Origin: Bacteroidetes bacterium 41-46
GTDB lineage: Bacteria; Bacteroidota; Bacteroidia; Bacteroidales; UBA932
NCBI GenBank assembly: GCA_001897515.1
Contig: MKTA01000033.1
Location: 107,973 to 171,972, forward strand
Reading direction: 5' to 3'
Length of the DNA: 64,000 nt
The notes below the pieces were generated by a model. It saw only the letters and a list, made by a program, of their open reading frames with translations, searched no databases and was not told the origin of the DNA. The position numbers and the translations under genes were made by a program. Numbering within the stretch: the stretch's first letter is position 1; every line of letters starts with the position of its first letter. Below, piece by piece: positions 8,500 to 19,125 of the stretch.

Positions 8500-11400
8500 A
8501 TGGGCAAACTAAGAGATGATGAGATAAAGTTTATTCTTAACCTGGAAGCAAAAGGGCTACAGGCTGAGATAGGGAAGTCTGCAGCTGCACTCAAAAAGTT
8601 TGCACAAGAGAATAAAGCTCTTCAGGCAGAAATGGATCTGGCCAATAAGTTTTTAAAAGAGACTGAAAGGCAGATGAAAGCTCTTGAGAGACAAGGGAAA
8701 ACTCATTCTTCAACCTACCAGGAGGTCAAGGCAACCTATCAAGCAACTAAGACTGAAATAGAGGATTATACCGAGCGGATATTTGAGAATAATTCTCAGA
8801 TTGAAAAAAATAATGAAGTAATAGAGATATCTCTTAAGCAGCTGAAGCTTGAGGAGATGACTATGTCTCAACTAAAAAATAGAGCAAAGGACCTTCAGAA
8901 GCAATTAGATTCAACTTCACTGGCGACAGATCCTGAAGAGTATATCAAGCTACAAAAAGAATTGTCACAAGTTGACAAAAGAATGGGGACTCTCAAGAAC
9001 ACCGGTAAGGGGATGATGTCTCAATTAAGTTCAATTCCAGGTCCTGCCGGCCAGGTTGTTCAAAGCCTTATGGGAATGGGAAAAGCAATGATGGCACTTG
9101 TCGCTAATCCAGTAGGAGCTGTAATCACTGCTATCGTGTTAGTGTTCATGGCGTTCAAGAAAGCAATTAATTCATCAGAAGAGGCAACACATAAATTGAA
9201 TCAAATCCTTGCTCCTCTAACCAAGTTTATGCAATTTCTTCTTAAAATTTTGCAGGATCTTGTTATAGGATTTCTGAATTTTGCTTCAGCTGCCCTTACT
9301 GGAGTGTCAAAACTACTCGAGAAACTGCCATTCATTGGTGGTAAAATGAAAGAGATTAATGATAAAGCCAATGAAGCGATTCAGCTAGAAAAAGAAAAAC
9401 AAACTCTTCAGAAACAAGAGAGGGAGTGGATAGTTGGCAGGGCTAAGCTGGAAAACGAAGTAGCAGTAAATAGAGACAAGGCGTATCAAAAAGATAAATA
9501 CTCCGTACAGGAGCGACTCGGATTTTTGGATGCTGCACTAAATGCAGAGAAAAAAATATCTGAAGAGTCAGTTCGTCAGGCACGAGTAAAATTGGAAATT
9601 GCTAAGACAGAAGCTGCTAGAGCAGGTAATACATCTGAAGTTGAAAAGAATTTAAAGGAGCTTGAAGCTGCTGTAATACAGTCGGAAACCGAAATGTATG
9701 AAAAAACAAGAGGAATACAGGAAAAGAAAAATGCATTTATAGCAGAGGAAAGGCGTAATGCCCAGGAAGCAGCAAAAGAGGCAATTCAGAGGCAGAAAGA
9801 TGCACTGGATACACAATTGAACAATCTGGAAGCAAACTACAATAAGAAGGTGTCTGTCATCAAAAAGAATGGTATTCTGACAGGACAAACAGATAACGAA
9901 ATTAACCTGATGACAGCACAGCAGGATAAGAAATTCTTCCAGGACAGAATACAGTCACTTAAGGAATATCTGAAAAAAGTCAAAGATGAAAAGCTAAGAA
10001 GCGAAATATTAAAGAAGATCTCAGACGATGAACTAGCTATTGTGGAATCACAAAAAAATTCAGACAATATTAAGCTGGGGATAATAAAAGATGGCTTAGA
10101 CAAAAACCTGAAGCTCCTGGACAATGCATACAGTGTTCAGAAGTTGACATTTGATAATGCATTAGCCGATCAAAAAATATCTCAAGAGCAATATGATACA
10201 CTAATGCTTCAGTTAGATGAACATACTGCAGATAGCAGGGTGTTGATTGTTCAGGGTTATAAAGATGATGTTGTTGCGCTGGAACTTGAGACAGGCGCTT
10301 TAAAAGAGCAGGCTGTTATCGATGCAAATACACTAGTTATCCAGGCAGAAACTGAGGCAGCAGATAAGAGGAAAGCCATATATGAGACTATAACTAATTC
10401 AACGCTTGACTTCAAGCAACAATTTGGATTACTGACCTACGATGAAGAGATAAAGCTGCAGACAAAAATTCTTGAAGATGTCTACAAGGCTAAGAAGGAA
10501 TTTCTTGAAAAAGAGGGTGCGGATACGAGTGCTCTCACTGCTGCCTACGAGCAGGCAAAGACAAACATTACTTTAAATTCTGAACAGGATAGATTTAATT
10601 TAAGAAAGTCATTAAACATTTCAAATTGGGCAGAAGAGTTTGAAATGCAAAAGCTGCAACTAGACCAGTTGCATAAAGCCGGTATGCTCTCTGAAGAGGA
10701 GTATCAGGCAGCACTCAAAAATATGAAGATGGAGCAGGCTAAAGCTTACTTTGATTACTATTTAGGCCTAGGTAAAAATGCAGTAAGTGCTTTTATGGAC
10801 GCTGAAATATCCACTATGGAGGCAACATATGATGAGAAGATTGCTGCAGCAGGAGATAATAACGAAGAGGTTGAGAGACTTGAAAAAGAAAAGGCTCAAA
10901 AGAAGCTTGATATTGAAAAGAAATATGCCGATGTCAATTTCGCAATTAAGGTTGCAGAGATTATTGCAAATACTGCAGTTGCTATAATGCAAGGATTTGC
11001 TAAACTTGGGCCAATTGGAGGTGCAATAGCAGCGGTTCTGATGGGTGCGACCGGTGTTGCCCAAGTTGTTTCGGCTAATGCTGAGCGAAGAAAAGTAAAA
11101 GCAATGACCCTTGATAGTGCAGGATCTTCTTCTCCTCCTCAACAAAGAGTAGTTACCGGTAAAGAAGATGGAGGATATATTAATGTTACAAGAGAACAAG
11201 ACAAGAAGCGTTTCTGGGCAAGAAAGTCATCAAAAAAGAATGGGTATTTCAACGAGCCAAGTCTTTTGGTTGGTGAGGGAGGAACTGAGTTTGTTGCAAA
11301 TGCAGCAGCTGTATCAAACAAAAGCATCAAGCCATTTTTGGACTTGATAAATAATGCCCAGGAGGGAGGATATGTAGAGCAGCTTAATATGGATGCTATA

Positions 11401-11640
11401 CTTAGTGCTGTTAAACCATCCGGAAAGGGGTATGAATCTGGAGGATACGTACAGCCACAACAGACTGCTCCGGTAATTCCCAATTTTGGGAATCAAATTG
11501 ATCATGATTTACTTACTGAATTCATTGCTCTTCTTCAATATTTAAAAAGAAATGGAGTAAAAGCAAAGGTGGTGCTCTCAGATCTGCAGGAGCAAACAGA
11601 ACTTCAAGAATCAAGTAATAACCTAGCATCAAAGTCATGA
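8500..11640 (+). CDS. Tail tape measure protein (phage 1)
   Basis: The 1046-residue product sets tail length and is probably released during DNA ejection. It begins with long charged coiled coils (residues about 15-180). A hydrophobic stretch follows (VGAVITAIVLVFMAF, about 203-218), then more coiled coil rich in Glu, Lys and Gln, and a second Gly/Ala-rich hydrophobic segment (IGGAIAAVLMGATGVAQVV, about 841-860). This is the usual tape-measure architecture. The last 120 residues are Gly/Gln-rich and less helical. It overlaps the next gene by four bases. The coiled coils imply a siphovirus- or myovirus-type long tail. Confidence 0.85.
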   Translation: MGKLRDDEIKFILNLEAKGLQAEIGKSAAALKKFAQENKALQAEMDLANKFLKETERQMKALERQGKTHSSTYQEVKATYQATKTEIEDYTERIFENNSQIEKNNEVIEISLKQLKLEEMTMSQLKNRAKDLQKQLDSTSLATDPEEYIKLQKELSQVDKRMGTLKNTGKGMMSQLSSIPGPAGQVVQSLMGMGKAMMALVANPVGAVITAIVLVFMAFKKAINSSEEATHKLNQILAPLTKFMQFLLKILQDLVIGFLNFASAALTGVSKLLEKLPFIGGKMKEINDKANEAIQLEKEKQTLQKQEREWIVGRAKLENEVAVNRDKAYQKDKYSVQERLGFLDAALNAEKKISEESVRQARVKLEIAKTEAARAGNTSEVEKNLKELEAAVIQSETEMYEKTRGIQEKKNAFIAEERRNAQEAAKEAIQRQKDALDTQLNNLEANYNKKVSVIKKNGILTGQTDNEINLMTAQQDKKFFQDRIQSLKEYLKKVKDEKLRSEILKKISDDELAIVESQKNSDNIKLGIIKDGLDKNLKLLDNAYSVQKLTFDNALADQKISQEQYDTLMLQLDEHTADSRVLIVQGYKDDVVALELETGALKEQAVIDANTLVIQAETEAADKRKAIYETITNSTLDFKQQFGLLTYDEEIKLQTKILEDVYKAKKEFLEKEGADTSALTAAYEQAKTNITLNSEQDRFNLRKSLNISNWAEEFEMQKLQLDQLHKAGMLSEEEYQAALKNMKMEQAKAYFDYYLGLGKNAVSAFMDAEISTMEATYDEKIAAAGDNNEEVERLEKEKAQKKLDIEKKYADVNFAIKVAEIIANTAVAIMQGFAKLGPIGGAIAAVLMGATGVAQVVSANAERRKVKAMTLDSAGSSSPPQQRVVTGKEDGGYINVTREQDKKRFWARKSSKKNGYFNEPSLLVGEGGTEFVANAAAVSNKSIKPFLDLINNAQEGGYVEQLNMDAILSAVKPSGKGYESGGYVQPQQTAPVIPNFGNQIDHDLLTEFIALLQYLKRNGVKAKVVLSDLQEQTELQESSNNLASKS

Positions 11641-13655
11641 GGATAATAACCAATAAAGGACAGTATGATCTTCCGGCAAATTTTGTCCTAGAGCTGGAGA
11701 GAAAGAATCCATTCTTTTCAAAGATTGGAGAGAAGAGTATTCCGGTGACACTTCCATTGACTCCCAATAACATTAGAATCATAGGCTATAATAAAATTGA
11801 TGCACGGAAAAAACCGATAACATCATTGGATGTGCTCATTGAGGATGGAGTGACCAGACTGTTCGCTAAGCAAGTAATTCATAAAACATCAAAAGAGGGG
11901 ATATCTACAACTTTCTATCCTAATATCGGCGCATTCTGGACCACGATAAAAGATAAGAAGCTCAAAGATGTAATGGCCAATTATTCATATGCAAGTCAAA
12001 CATTGATGGCCGACTTTCAAAACTCAATGAAAGTTACCTCAGACTTTGATTTTATTGTTTTCCCTGTAGCATGCAACAATGGGAGTGATAGCTTATTCAT
12101 CCTTAATCAGACAGAGAATGTTGATTCTGAAGGGACTCCATACTTAATTGGCAGAAGATCCAGAACAATTCAAGAAGGAGATAAGAGCACAATTGTTCCA
12201 ATAGGATATGGGATTACCCCATTCCTACGTTTGCATTCAGTTCTTACAAAGGCAATCGCACACTTTGGATATACACTAGAGAATAACTTTTTGGCAAATG
12301 AACAGTTCAAGAACCTGTGCTTGCTTAATAATTGTGCTGATACAGTAGTTATTAACAGAGTAGAATACTCTCAAATAGTTCCAAACATCACAATTCAGGA
12401 CCTCCTTGATGTAGTGAGATTGAAATTTTGCTGTGAATTCATCCCGAATGAAACAACTAAGACAGTAAGGATCTCATTTTTTAAAGACCAGTTATCTTTT
12501 ATCCCAAATATTGACCTTAGCCAGGCGAAGGTTGCTGACTTTGAGTATGATCTTCCCTCTTTTTCACAGGTCGTACTTGGACAGGATACTTCAATTGAAA
12601 ATGCTGCTCCGGAAACAGAGACGATTGAGAAATTTATTCAAAAGTACAAGTATGTAGGTGCAGTCAATGAGGCTGAATTTGATGATTCTGCTGTTGTAAG
12701 CCGGTATAATGCGGTCTTAAGACTTGCTGAAGGTAGGTTTTATTCCGTAGAGTTTGACGGCATAAACACTAGAAAAGAACCTGTTGGCTCTGCATTTTTT
12801 GGATATAACAAAGGAAGCGATTTAGCACCTCAGGAGATCCAGTTGAAGGATACAGCTGTGCCAATAGTGCAAGTTGGAGATCTTGCCATATTGATGCCTT
12901 TTGTAGGAAATATTCTGCATCAAAATACAGCGATAAAAGAGAAGTCAGGAGAGACAAAAGAAGAGAAGAAAGACTCTTCAAAATTCGCAATGCTTTGTTT
13001 TGCTAAGTACAATTTAACAGGGTTTCTTCAGGCTTGTTATGGTTCTCCTTTTAACTACGATAAACAAGGACTGAGAGATGGCGATTTTAGTTTGCAGACA
13101 TGGGGGCCTGATGGCATTTTCAATAAGTTCTATAAAGAGATGGACTCCTTTTATAGACACTCAAATATGATTCTTCATTCCGATATGCTTTTAACTGAAT
13201 CGCAGAAAAATGGAGTGTCAGAAATTGAGCCGGTACTAATCAATAACCAAGTGTTATTGCCGGATACTATTGCCTATACAGTAGGCAGAAGAATTCAGAA
13301 AAAATGCATCTTCAGAACAATTAAACTTTATGAGCCATACGATACAGAAGAAGAGCAAGCTATACCCGAAATTTCTACTGACCATACTTCAGCTCTCTAC
13401 TTCTGGGAGTATCGGGACAACAGCAATTTAATTGTTCCGCCTACTCAGGGGCTAGATGATTATAACTTCAGATTGGCTGGAGAGATTGTTCGACCGGCAA
13501 CAGCACCATCCGCTCAGCAGTATCTTGACAGTCAACAAGGAGTTATCTTTTTTGAAAATTCTGTAGATATAGTTATTGAGCACTTTGTAATGTCCAATCT
13601 AGTTGAACAGATCCCGTCATCCATCACCTATTGGTATGTAGTTATAGCAAAATAG
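11637..13655 (+). CDS. Tail protein downstream of tape measure
   Basis: The product has 672 residues and no membrane segment. It starts with a strand-rich region (RIITNKGQYDLPANFVLELERKN cut short here) like the first domain of distal tail or tail-tip proteins in Bacteroides phages. A Lys/Glu-rich loop (about 440-450) lies inside. Directly after the tape measure, this is the expected place of a distal-tail or baseplate hub protein. The exact role is inferred from position. Confidence 0.6.
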   Translation: MRIITNKGQYDLPANFVLELERKNPFFSKIGEKSIPVTLPLTPNNIRIIGYNKIDARKKPITSLDVLIEDGVTRLFAKQVIHKTSKEGISTTFYPNIGAFWTTIKDKKLKDVMANYSYASQTLMADFQNSMKVTSDFDFIVFPVACNNGSDSLFILNQTENVDSEGTPYLIGRRSRTIQEGDKSTIVPIGYGITPFLRLHSVLTKAIAHFGYTLENNFLANEQFKNLCLLNNCADTVVINRVEYSQIVPNITIQDLLDVVRLKFCCEFIPNETTKTVRISFFKDQLSFIPNIDLSQAKVADFEYDLPSFSQVVLGQDTSIENAAPETETIEKFIQKYKYVGAVNEAEFDDSAVVSRYNAVLRLAEGRFYSVEFDGINTRKEPVGSAFFGYNKGSDLAPQEIQLKDTAVPIVQVGDLAILMPFVGNILHQNTAIKEKSGETKEEKKDSSKFAMLCFAKYNLTGFLQACYGSPFNYDKQGLRDGDFSLQTWGPDGIFNKFYKEMDSFYRHSNMILHSDMLLTESQKNGVSEIEPVLINNQVLLPDTIAYTVGRRIQKKCIFRTIKLYEPYDTEEEQAIPEISTDHTSALYFWEYRDNSNLIVPPTQGLDDYNFRLAGEIVRPATAPSAQQYLDSQQGVIFFENSVDIVIEHFVMSNLVEQIPSSITYWYVVIAK

Positions 13656-13699
13656 TGTCCTTTGACTTTGACCGGTAATAATAGAATTTTGAAGTGAAT

Positions 13700-16600
13700 A
13701 TGGCAACAATCCTACAATCACCAGATCAATACAGCTTTGTCGGTAATATTAAAAATATTATCGTGTCAACGAATTCGCAAATCGTATTTCAGCTAAAATA
13801 CGGTTCAGAGATACTTATTGATTCCTCATATATTCCGGATCTAAACGATAAGGTAGAAATAGATATTGAGAAAATAGTCAAGGATGCATTGTCATCTGAT
13901 ATACCTGAGTCTGGAGAAATCACTACAAGGAGTTTTCAAGAGTTTAGTTTTAAGATAGGCTCTGGACTTGAACAGGTATTCTATGCATTTGAGGGAGGAG
14001 TTGATACAACGATATCCCCGTCTTGGTTTGCAGAAAATTTTCTTACTTGGCAGCCTCAGACATCATATGTCACCTGGAATCAACCTCAATTTTTAAGCTA
14101 TATAGCCCTTGCAGCTTGCAGTCTAAAAGTAAAAGGATACTTTGCGGATGGAACAAATCAAACAATATTATTTGGAGCGCTAGCAGCAAACAAAGTCAAT
14201 ACAGCAAACCTTCAATATTCCTCCCTTCCGGCAAAATTTTCTGATAAGCAACCTGCTTATATAGATGTGTGGACCGAAAATGCATCTGGTCAGAGGTTAT
14301 CATATATCCAAAGGTTTGTATTAAAAAATACTACTGCAGATGATAATTGTTTTTTGTTTAAGAACTCTCTTGGAGCCTGGGATTCAGTTGTTTTCACTGG
14401 GGCTATAAAGAATGAGGCATCATCAGATGTGAAGACATTCACACAGGATGATACAACACATGAATACCAAGTAGATCTTGCTGAGAAATATTATAAAAAT
14501 ACTGGATATCTCCTATCTGATAAGCATCGTATATGGATATCAGAATTTTTCAAAACTAATGAAAGATACTTCCTCTCCCACAGAGGATATTTTGAAAAGC
14601 TTACAGTGTTGTCTTCAACTATTAATTCGCAGAAAAGCAATCCGAGCTCGTATAACTTTACCTTCAGTTTATCTCGGTCAACAAAATATCTCAATCTTCC
14701 GAGGGTCGAGGCCCCTGAAGCACCACTTGAAATTGTAGATCCTGCCGGTGAACTTTTTTTTTTAGCCCCCCGTCTCTCTGAGTTTACTTCAGCTGAATTC
14801 GTAGATGAGTTTATTCTGCCTGTGCAGTCTCCTTATGAACAGTCGTGGAAAAAGATGAGTCTTGGAGCGTTGAAGCAGGGAATCCTTAATTCAATCTCAG
14901 AAATAACCTCTCCGCTTGCACACACTCATACATGGGAGAGTATAACCGGTAAGCCTCTTGCTTTCACTCCGTCCGCTCACAATCACGACATTTCTGAAGT
15001 AGTCAGCTTATCTAATGCCCTTTCCTCAAAAGAACCCGGTCTTGGCAATCCTCAAACAGATGGACAAATCCTCGCTTCAACAGTTGCCGGTGTTCGGTCA
15101 TGGGTGAGCAGGTATGTACTTCCTGTTGCGACTGCTGCTGTATTGGGAGGGGTGATGGTAGGAACTGGACTCAATGCAAATGCACAAGGGGTTCTCTCTC
15201 ATTCGGACTTCTCTATTGAGACAGGAATTGGAGGTGCACTAGGGCATATTAAAGCATCTGAACGAACAGCATGGAATAGTCACAAGGATGATAGTGACAA
15301 ACACCTGTCAGTTGAAGAGAGGGCTTATTTCAACAAGTTGAAGACCTATCTAAAATTTGCAGTAGATAATTCTTCAATGTATTCCACCCTGAATTTTTAC
15401 TCAGAGAGTGGGGTAAGTGCCTTCGGCATCGGTACTGGAGGCAGTTCAGGAGGGGTCGGTGTAAACGTGATTAACGACTTAGTCCATTCAGCATACAATT
15501 CCAGCGAGGTTCTGTCAGCTTATCAGGGCTATGTGTTGAAGGGGCTAATAGACACTAAATCGTCATTAGGTCATACGCATTCCTGGAGCGAGATTACTAA
15601 TAAACCAGCGACTTTTACTCCATCTACACACTCTCACACTAAGTCTCAAATTACTGACTTTGCTCACACTCATCTTTGGGCAGATATAACTGATAAACCG
15701 ACATCTTTCACACCTTCTGCTCATAGTCATAATGACTTATATTATACCGAGACTGAGATTGCCAACTTCTTCAGTGGGACAGTAGCTATTGCGGGTTACA
15801 ATAAGTCAAACTGGGACACTGCTCATGGGTGGGGCAATCACGCATCAGCAGGTTATGCCTCTGCATCGGCCCTTAATAATCACATCAATAACACTTCTCT
15901 TCACCTGTCAGTAGCAGAAAGAGAGTATTTAACTAAGTTGATAAGCTATCTCAAGATTTCTGCCGATAATTCTTCAATGTATTCCACCCTGAATTTTTAC
16001 TCAGAGAGTGGGGTAAGTGCCTTCGGCATCGGTTCAGGTAGTTCGTCAGGAGGTGGAGCCGACCTGTATAACGGTCTTGACAAGAACGTTCCCGGAATGG
16101 CCCTTGATGCTTATCAGGGATATGTACTTATGGGATTAGTTGACAGCAAGGAGCCTGCATTTGTCAAAAACACAGCATTCAATAAGTCCTTCGGCGCTTC
16201 TGCAGGTATGGTTGCAGAGGGGAATCATACCCACACCTTTGCATCGCTGACAAGTAAGCCAACGACAGTAGACGGTTATTATATATCAGATGCAATATAT
16301 TTCAATCAGAATATAGATATAACTACAAATAATAATTATCGGCATTATGGGTATGGATATAGTGGAAATGGTTGGGTAGCTACTGGGGCTGCATTGACAT
16401 TCGGCGCTAATGGCTCTTATTATGCACTGATACAAGCAACGCAAGATAACATATGGTATAATTATACATACAACGGAGCTAAAGGAGCTTGGAGAAGTTT
16501 GTGGCATTCAGGGAACTTCAATCCGTCAAGTTACTTACCATTGACAGGAGGCACTATAAGTGGCGGTCTTACTCTCACAGGGGGCTTAACTAGTAATGGC

Positions 16601-17992
16601 ACAGGCGCACCATATTGGGTAGCTAGGCAATTAGGTATTAGTAGATTCTTGATATCTACATACACAGGTATAATTGGTGGCGTAGATAATGATGCAAATG
16701 TGGGTATCTATAACTACGGAGCGGGAAATATAGGGTTTTGGACGAATGGGAGCAAAAGAATGGAGTTACTCTCAACAGGTATATTAATGCTTGGAGCTAA
16801 CTCGGTCTACCACTCTGGCAACTTACTCAACATCGGCACGTCGGCTTCTACTGCAAGAACTGCATTAGGATTAGGAAGTATGTCAACTGAATATGTCAGC
16901 TCTTTCTATACAAAGGCTAATATCAATACTTTTTTCTTTTCGGATACAAGGACCATAACTCCCCAAACTTGGGGAGTAGCAACTCTTCAATTTGGATTTA
17001 CTTCTATGGATTTGAACAATGGATCCCCATATGCGGACTTCATGAGATTTGGAGGCTATGAGGATAGTTCAGGCGGAAGAAAAAATATCATTTTATTTAA
17101 AAAGTCTGAATTTGGTATAAGGCAATATCAGGGTGATTTTGCATCCGCTACCTATAATCACGGGTATGTGGACTATTGGCATACAGGCAATCTCACCAAC
17201 ACCCTTTCAAATGGCTATCTGCCTTATTGGAATAATGGCAGTTTGGCAAACACACCTATAATCTATTCATCAAATTTATATCTAGGAGCAAGGACACTTA
17301 TAACAGACTGGACAAACTCAATTCAGTTGGGACAATGGGACGAGGTAAACAATAGAATTGAAAGTCTTGGCCGACCGCTTTATATTACTTCTTATACAGA
17401 AGGTGTTAAGATGGGTTATGCGGGGAATATTGATCTTACTATTAATTCAAGTAGAAATATTGGCATAGGCTATACAAACAGATATGAGAAATTTGCTGTC
17501 AACGGCAGTGGATATTTTAATAGTCACCTATCTATAGGAGGTTCACACGATGTTTATTCTCAGGTATTTATTAATAGTACTTTTGGAACGACTAATAACG
17601 CAGCATTAAGATTAATCTATCAGGGCAGCCTGTCGGGACTAGGGGAAGTAGCGATGCTGGCCCATAGAAATAGTCAATGGTCCTTAATATATGGCGATAC
17701 TGTAGGTTCATCTCTTAACTGGGGATTATATATACAAGGTAATAAACCAAATTATTTAGGTGGAGCATTAGCTATTTCAGGCGCATTTTCAGGCGCAACT
17801 ACTGTTGTCACCTCCTCTTACATAGAGTCCTCTTCTTACCTCAAAGGAACCTCAGTAAAAATCGGAGCAAATTGGGAAGCTATACCGAATGGAAGTGATT
17901 TGGAACTTAAATACGGAGGTGTGCTGAAAGCTAAACTTGACCCTTCTGGCAACATCACAGCAGTAGGTGGAATAACTTGTTTCGCAATTTAA
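13700..17992 (+). CDS. Tail fibre with HxH repeats and pyocin-knob-like domain
   Basis: This 1430-residue protein is the likely receptor-binding fibre. The N-terminal part (about 1-400) probably attaches to the tail. A shaft follows with repeats of the form HTHxWxxITxKPxxFTPS plus a second HxH. Paired HxH motifs bind iron in the T4 and Mu type fibre shafts. A segment near residues 855-935 (ending in WRSLWHSGNF) matches the pyocin-knob pattern, and the C-terminal third is Gly/Asn/Tyr-rich, as in receptor-binding tips. I chose the ATG at 13700 over an upstream GTG at 13694. The gene contains an exact in-frame 69-base repeat. Confidence 0.85.
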   Translation: MATILQSPDQYSFVGNIKNIIVSTNSQIVFQLKYGSEILIDSSYIPDLNDKVEIDIEKIVKDALSSDIPESGEITTRSFQEFSFKIGSGLEQVFYAFEGGVDTTISPSWFAENFLTWQPQTSYVTWNQPQFLSYIALAACSLKVKGYFADGTNQTILFGALAANKVNTANLQYSSLPAKFSDKQPAYIDVWTENASGQRLSYIQRFVLKNTTADDNCFLFKNSLGAWDSVVFTGAIKNEASSDVKTFTQDDTTHEYQVDLAEKYYKNTGYLLSDKHRIWISEFFKTNERYFLSHRGYFEKLTVLSSTINSQKSNPSSYNFTFSLSRSTKYLNLPRVEAPEAPLEIVDPAGELFFLAPRLSEFTSAEFVDEFILPVQSPYEQSWKKMSLGALKQGILNSISEITSPLAHTHTWESITGKPLAFTPSAHNHDISEVVSLSNALSSKEPGLGNPQTDGQILASTVAGVRSWVSRYVLPVATAAVLGGVMVGTGLNANAQGVLSHSDFSIETGIGGALGHIKASERTAWNSHKDDSDKHLSVEERAYFNKLKTYLKFAVDNSSMYSTLNFYSESGVSAFGIGTGGSSGGVGVNVINDLVHSAYNSSEVLSAYQGYVLKGLIDTKSSLGHTHSWSEITNKPATFTPSTHSHTKSQITDFAHTHLWADITDKPTSFTPSAHSHNDLYYTETEIANFFSGTVAIAGYNKSNWDTAHGWGNHASAGYASASALNNHINNTSLHLSVAEREYLTKLISYLKISADNSSMYSTLNFYSESGVSAFGIGSGSSSGGGADLYNGLDKNVPGMALDAYQGYVLMGLVDSKEPAFVKNTAFNKSFGASAGMVAEGNHTHTFASLTSKPTTVDGYYISDAIYFNQNIDITTNNNYRHYGYGYSGNGWVATGAALTFGANGSYYALIQATQDNIWYNYTYNGAKGAWRSLWHSGNFNPSSYLPLTGGTISGGLTLTGGLTSNGTGAPYWVARQLGISRFLISTYTGIIGGVDNDANVGIYNYGAGNIGFWTNGSKRMELLSTGILMLGANSVYHSGNLLNIGTSASTARTALGLGSMSTEYVSSFYTKANINTFFFSDTRTITPQTWGVATLQFGFTSMDLNNGSPYADFMRFGGYEDSSGGRKNIILFKKSEFGIRQYQGDFASATYNHGYVDYWHTGNLTNTLSNGYLPYWNNGSLANTPIIYSSNLYLGARTLITDWTNSIQLGQWDEVNNRIESLGRPLYITSYTEGVKMGYAGNIDLTINSSRNIGIGYTNRYEKFAVNGSGYFNSHLSIGGSHDVYSQVFINSTFGTTNNAALRLIYQGSLSGLGEVAMLAHRNSQWSLIYGDTVGSSLNWGLYIQGNKPNYLGGALAISGAFSGATTVVTSSYIESSSYLKGTSVKIGANWEAIPNGSDLELKYGGVLKAKLDPSGNITAVGGITCFAI
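15365..16033 (+). repeat. Exact 69-base direct repeat within the tail fibre gene
   Basis: Bases 15365-15433 recur without a mismatch at 15965-16033, exactly 600 bases apart and therefore in the same reading frame. The repeated peptide runs from DNSSMYSTLNFYSE to SAFGIG. Looser similarity continues on both sides, including HLSV-E-R--Y--KL before it and a conserved AYQGYVL after it. The unit looks like a recent duplication of a 200-residue fibre module. Confidence 0.9.
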
Positions 17993-18003
17993 TAATAAAA
18001 GGT

Positions 18004-19098
18004 ATGGCATTAGGACAAACAAATATAAGTATAGCAACAGTTTGGGAGGAGCTAGGGGTTTACTCTACTCATTCGCTAGGTGTGCTCATTGCTAAGGCAA
18101 AGGTAGGTGGAGTTGGTTGGACATATATAGATGAATATGGCCACACTATCACCATTCCACAAATGGCTTTCTTCATTTATGAAACAAGGGGTGCTAATGG
18201 GAATCGGTACGATGGAGTGCTGATTCCCGGAGCTGAACCGCATTGGAATATGTGGAGCAGATATATACCTGCGGAGTGGGTAATAATAAGTGGAGCATTA
18301 ATACTGCGGCTAAAGAGGAATGCTTTAAATCTTAACGGTGGCTATGATTACAGATTGCACGATTTCAGGCTTTATAATCACCTAGCTAGTCGGCCAACCT
18401 TATTCTCAGAAAACTCTTACATTAACCTAAATGGCAATATGACCGTGAGCTGGAGTATGTTTATGTATGAGATGGCTCTGCCTTCGCAAATAACACATAT
18501 ACTAGCTAAGGTCGTGCTTGGGGGATCTATAACTCAAACGAGACTGATACCACTGTCAGAAATAACCCATTACACCGGTATGCCTCCAGAAATTCCAGTT
18601 CAGTATTCTGTGAATTTTTCAAATGTTGTAAGTTCATCAGGCTCTATCCAGTTATTCGGCTCTAACCAGTATGGGCAGGAATTATGCACATTAACTAACA
18701 TATATGAGACCAAGGGCTTCTCAATACAAACTATTCCTACTGTTGCGAGCTTGCAAAGAATAGTTACAGCTCCTCGTGATCAGAATGTGGCTCTCAATGC
18801 TTCAATAACTATTCCTGCCGGCAGTTCTGCAACTATTGACGTAGCAGTCGGAGTTAGCTCAATCGGAGGCTATACAATAACAATAGAGGGTGTTTCTCCG
18901 AATTATCCCGACTGCTCATTTGACATCTACCTAGTCCATTCCGGGCAGGCAGACAAAAAAATAACGGGTACTCCTCACCTTATGATGCTCAGCTCATCCG
19001 GGCGAACATCTACTTATTATGTGTCCTCAGTCGCTCTCAATGCGCCTACAGCTGCAGGAGACACCCTGTCCTTTGACATAAGAAATTTATCATATTAA
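18004..19098 (+). CDS. Unknown tail-associated protein
   Basis: The product has 364 residues and no signal peptide or membrane span. It is rich in Ser, Thr, Tyr and Ile with strand-type periodicity throughout. The C-terminal half resembles beta-sandwich modules (VALNASITIPAGSSATIDVA). I chose the ATG at 18004, 12 bases after the fibre stop, over an upstream TTG that would overlap the fibre gene. It probably forms part of the fibre tip or an accessory adhesin, inferred from place and composition. Confidence 0.6.
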   Translation: MALGQTNISIATVWEELGVYSTHSLGVLIAKAKVGGVGWTYIDEYGHTITIPQMAFFIYETRGANGNRYDGVLIPGAEPHWNMWSRYIPAEWVIISGALILRLKRNALNLNGGYDYRLHDFRLYNHLASRPTLFSENSYINLNGNMTVSWSMFMYEMALPSQITHILAKVVLGGSITQTRLIPLSEITHYTGMPPEIPVQYSVNFSNVVSSSGSIQLFGSNQYGQELCTLTNIYETKGFSIQTIPTVASLQRIVTAPRDQNVALNASITIPAGSSATIDVAVGVSSIGGYTITIEGVSPNYPDCSFDIYLVHSGQADKKITGTPHLMMLSSSGRTSTYYVSSVALNAPTAAGDTLSFDIRNLSY

Positions 19099-19125
19099 TT
19101 TGTTAACATTAAATCAATTACAGTT

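Noticed and set aside
14880..16260. Repeats with regular spacing considered as a CRISPR array
   Set aside because: The repeats are in frame, diverged, spaced irregularly and encode HxH fibre shaft units of a single open gene.
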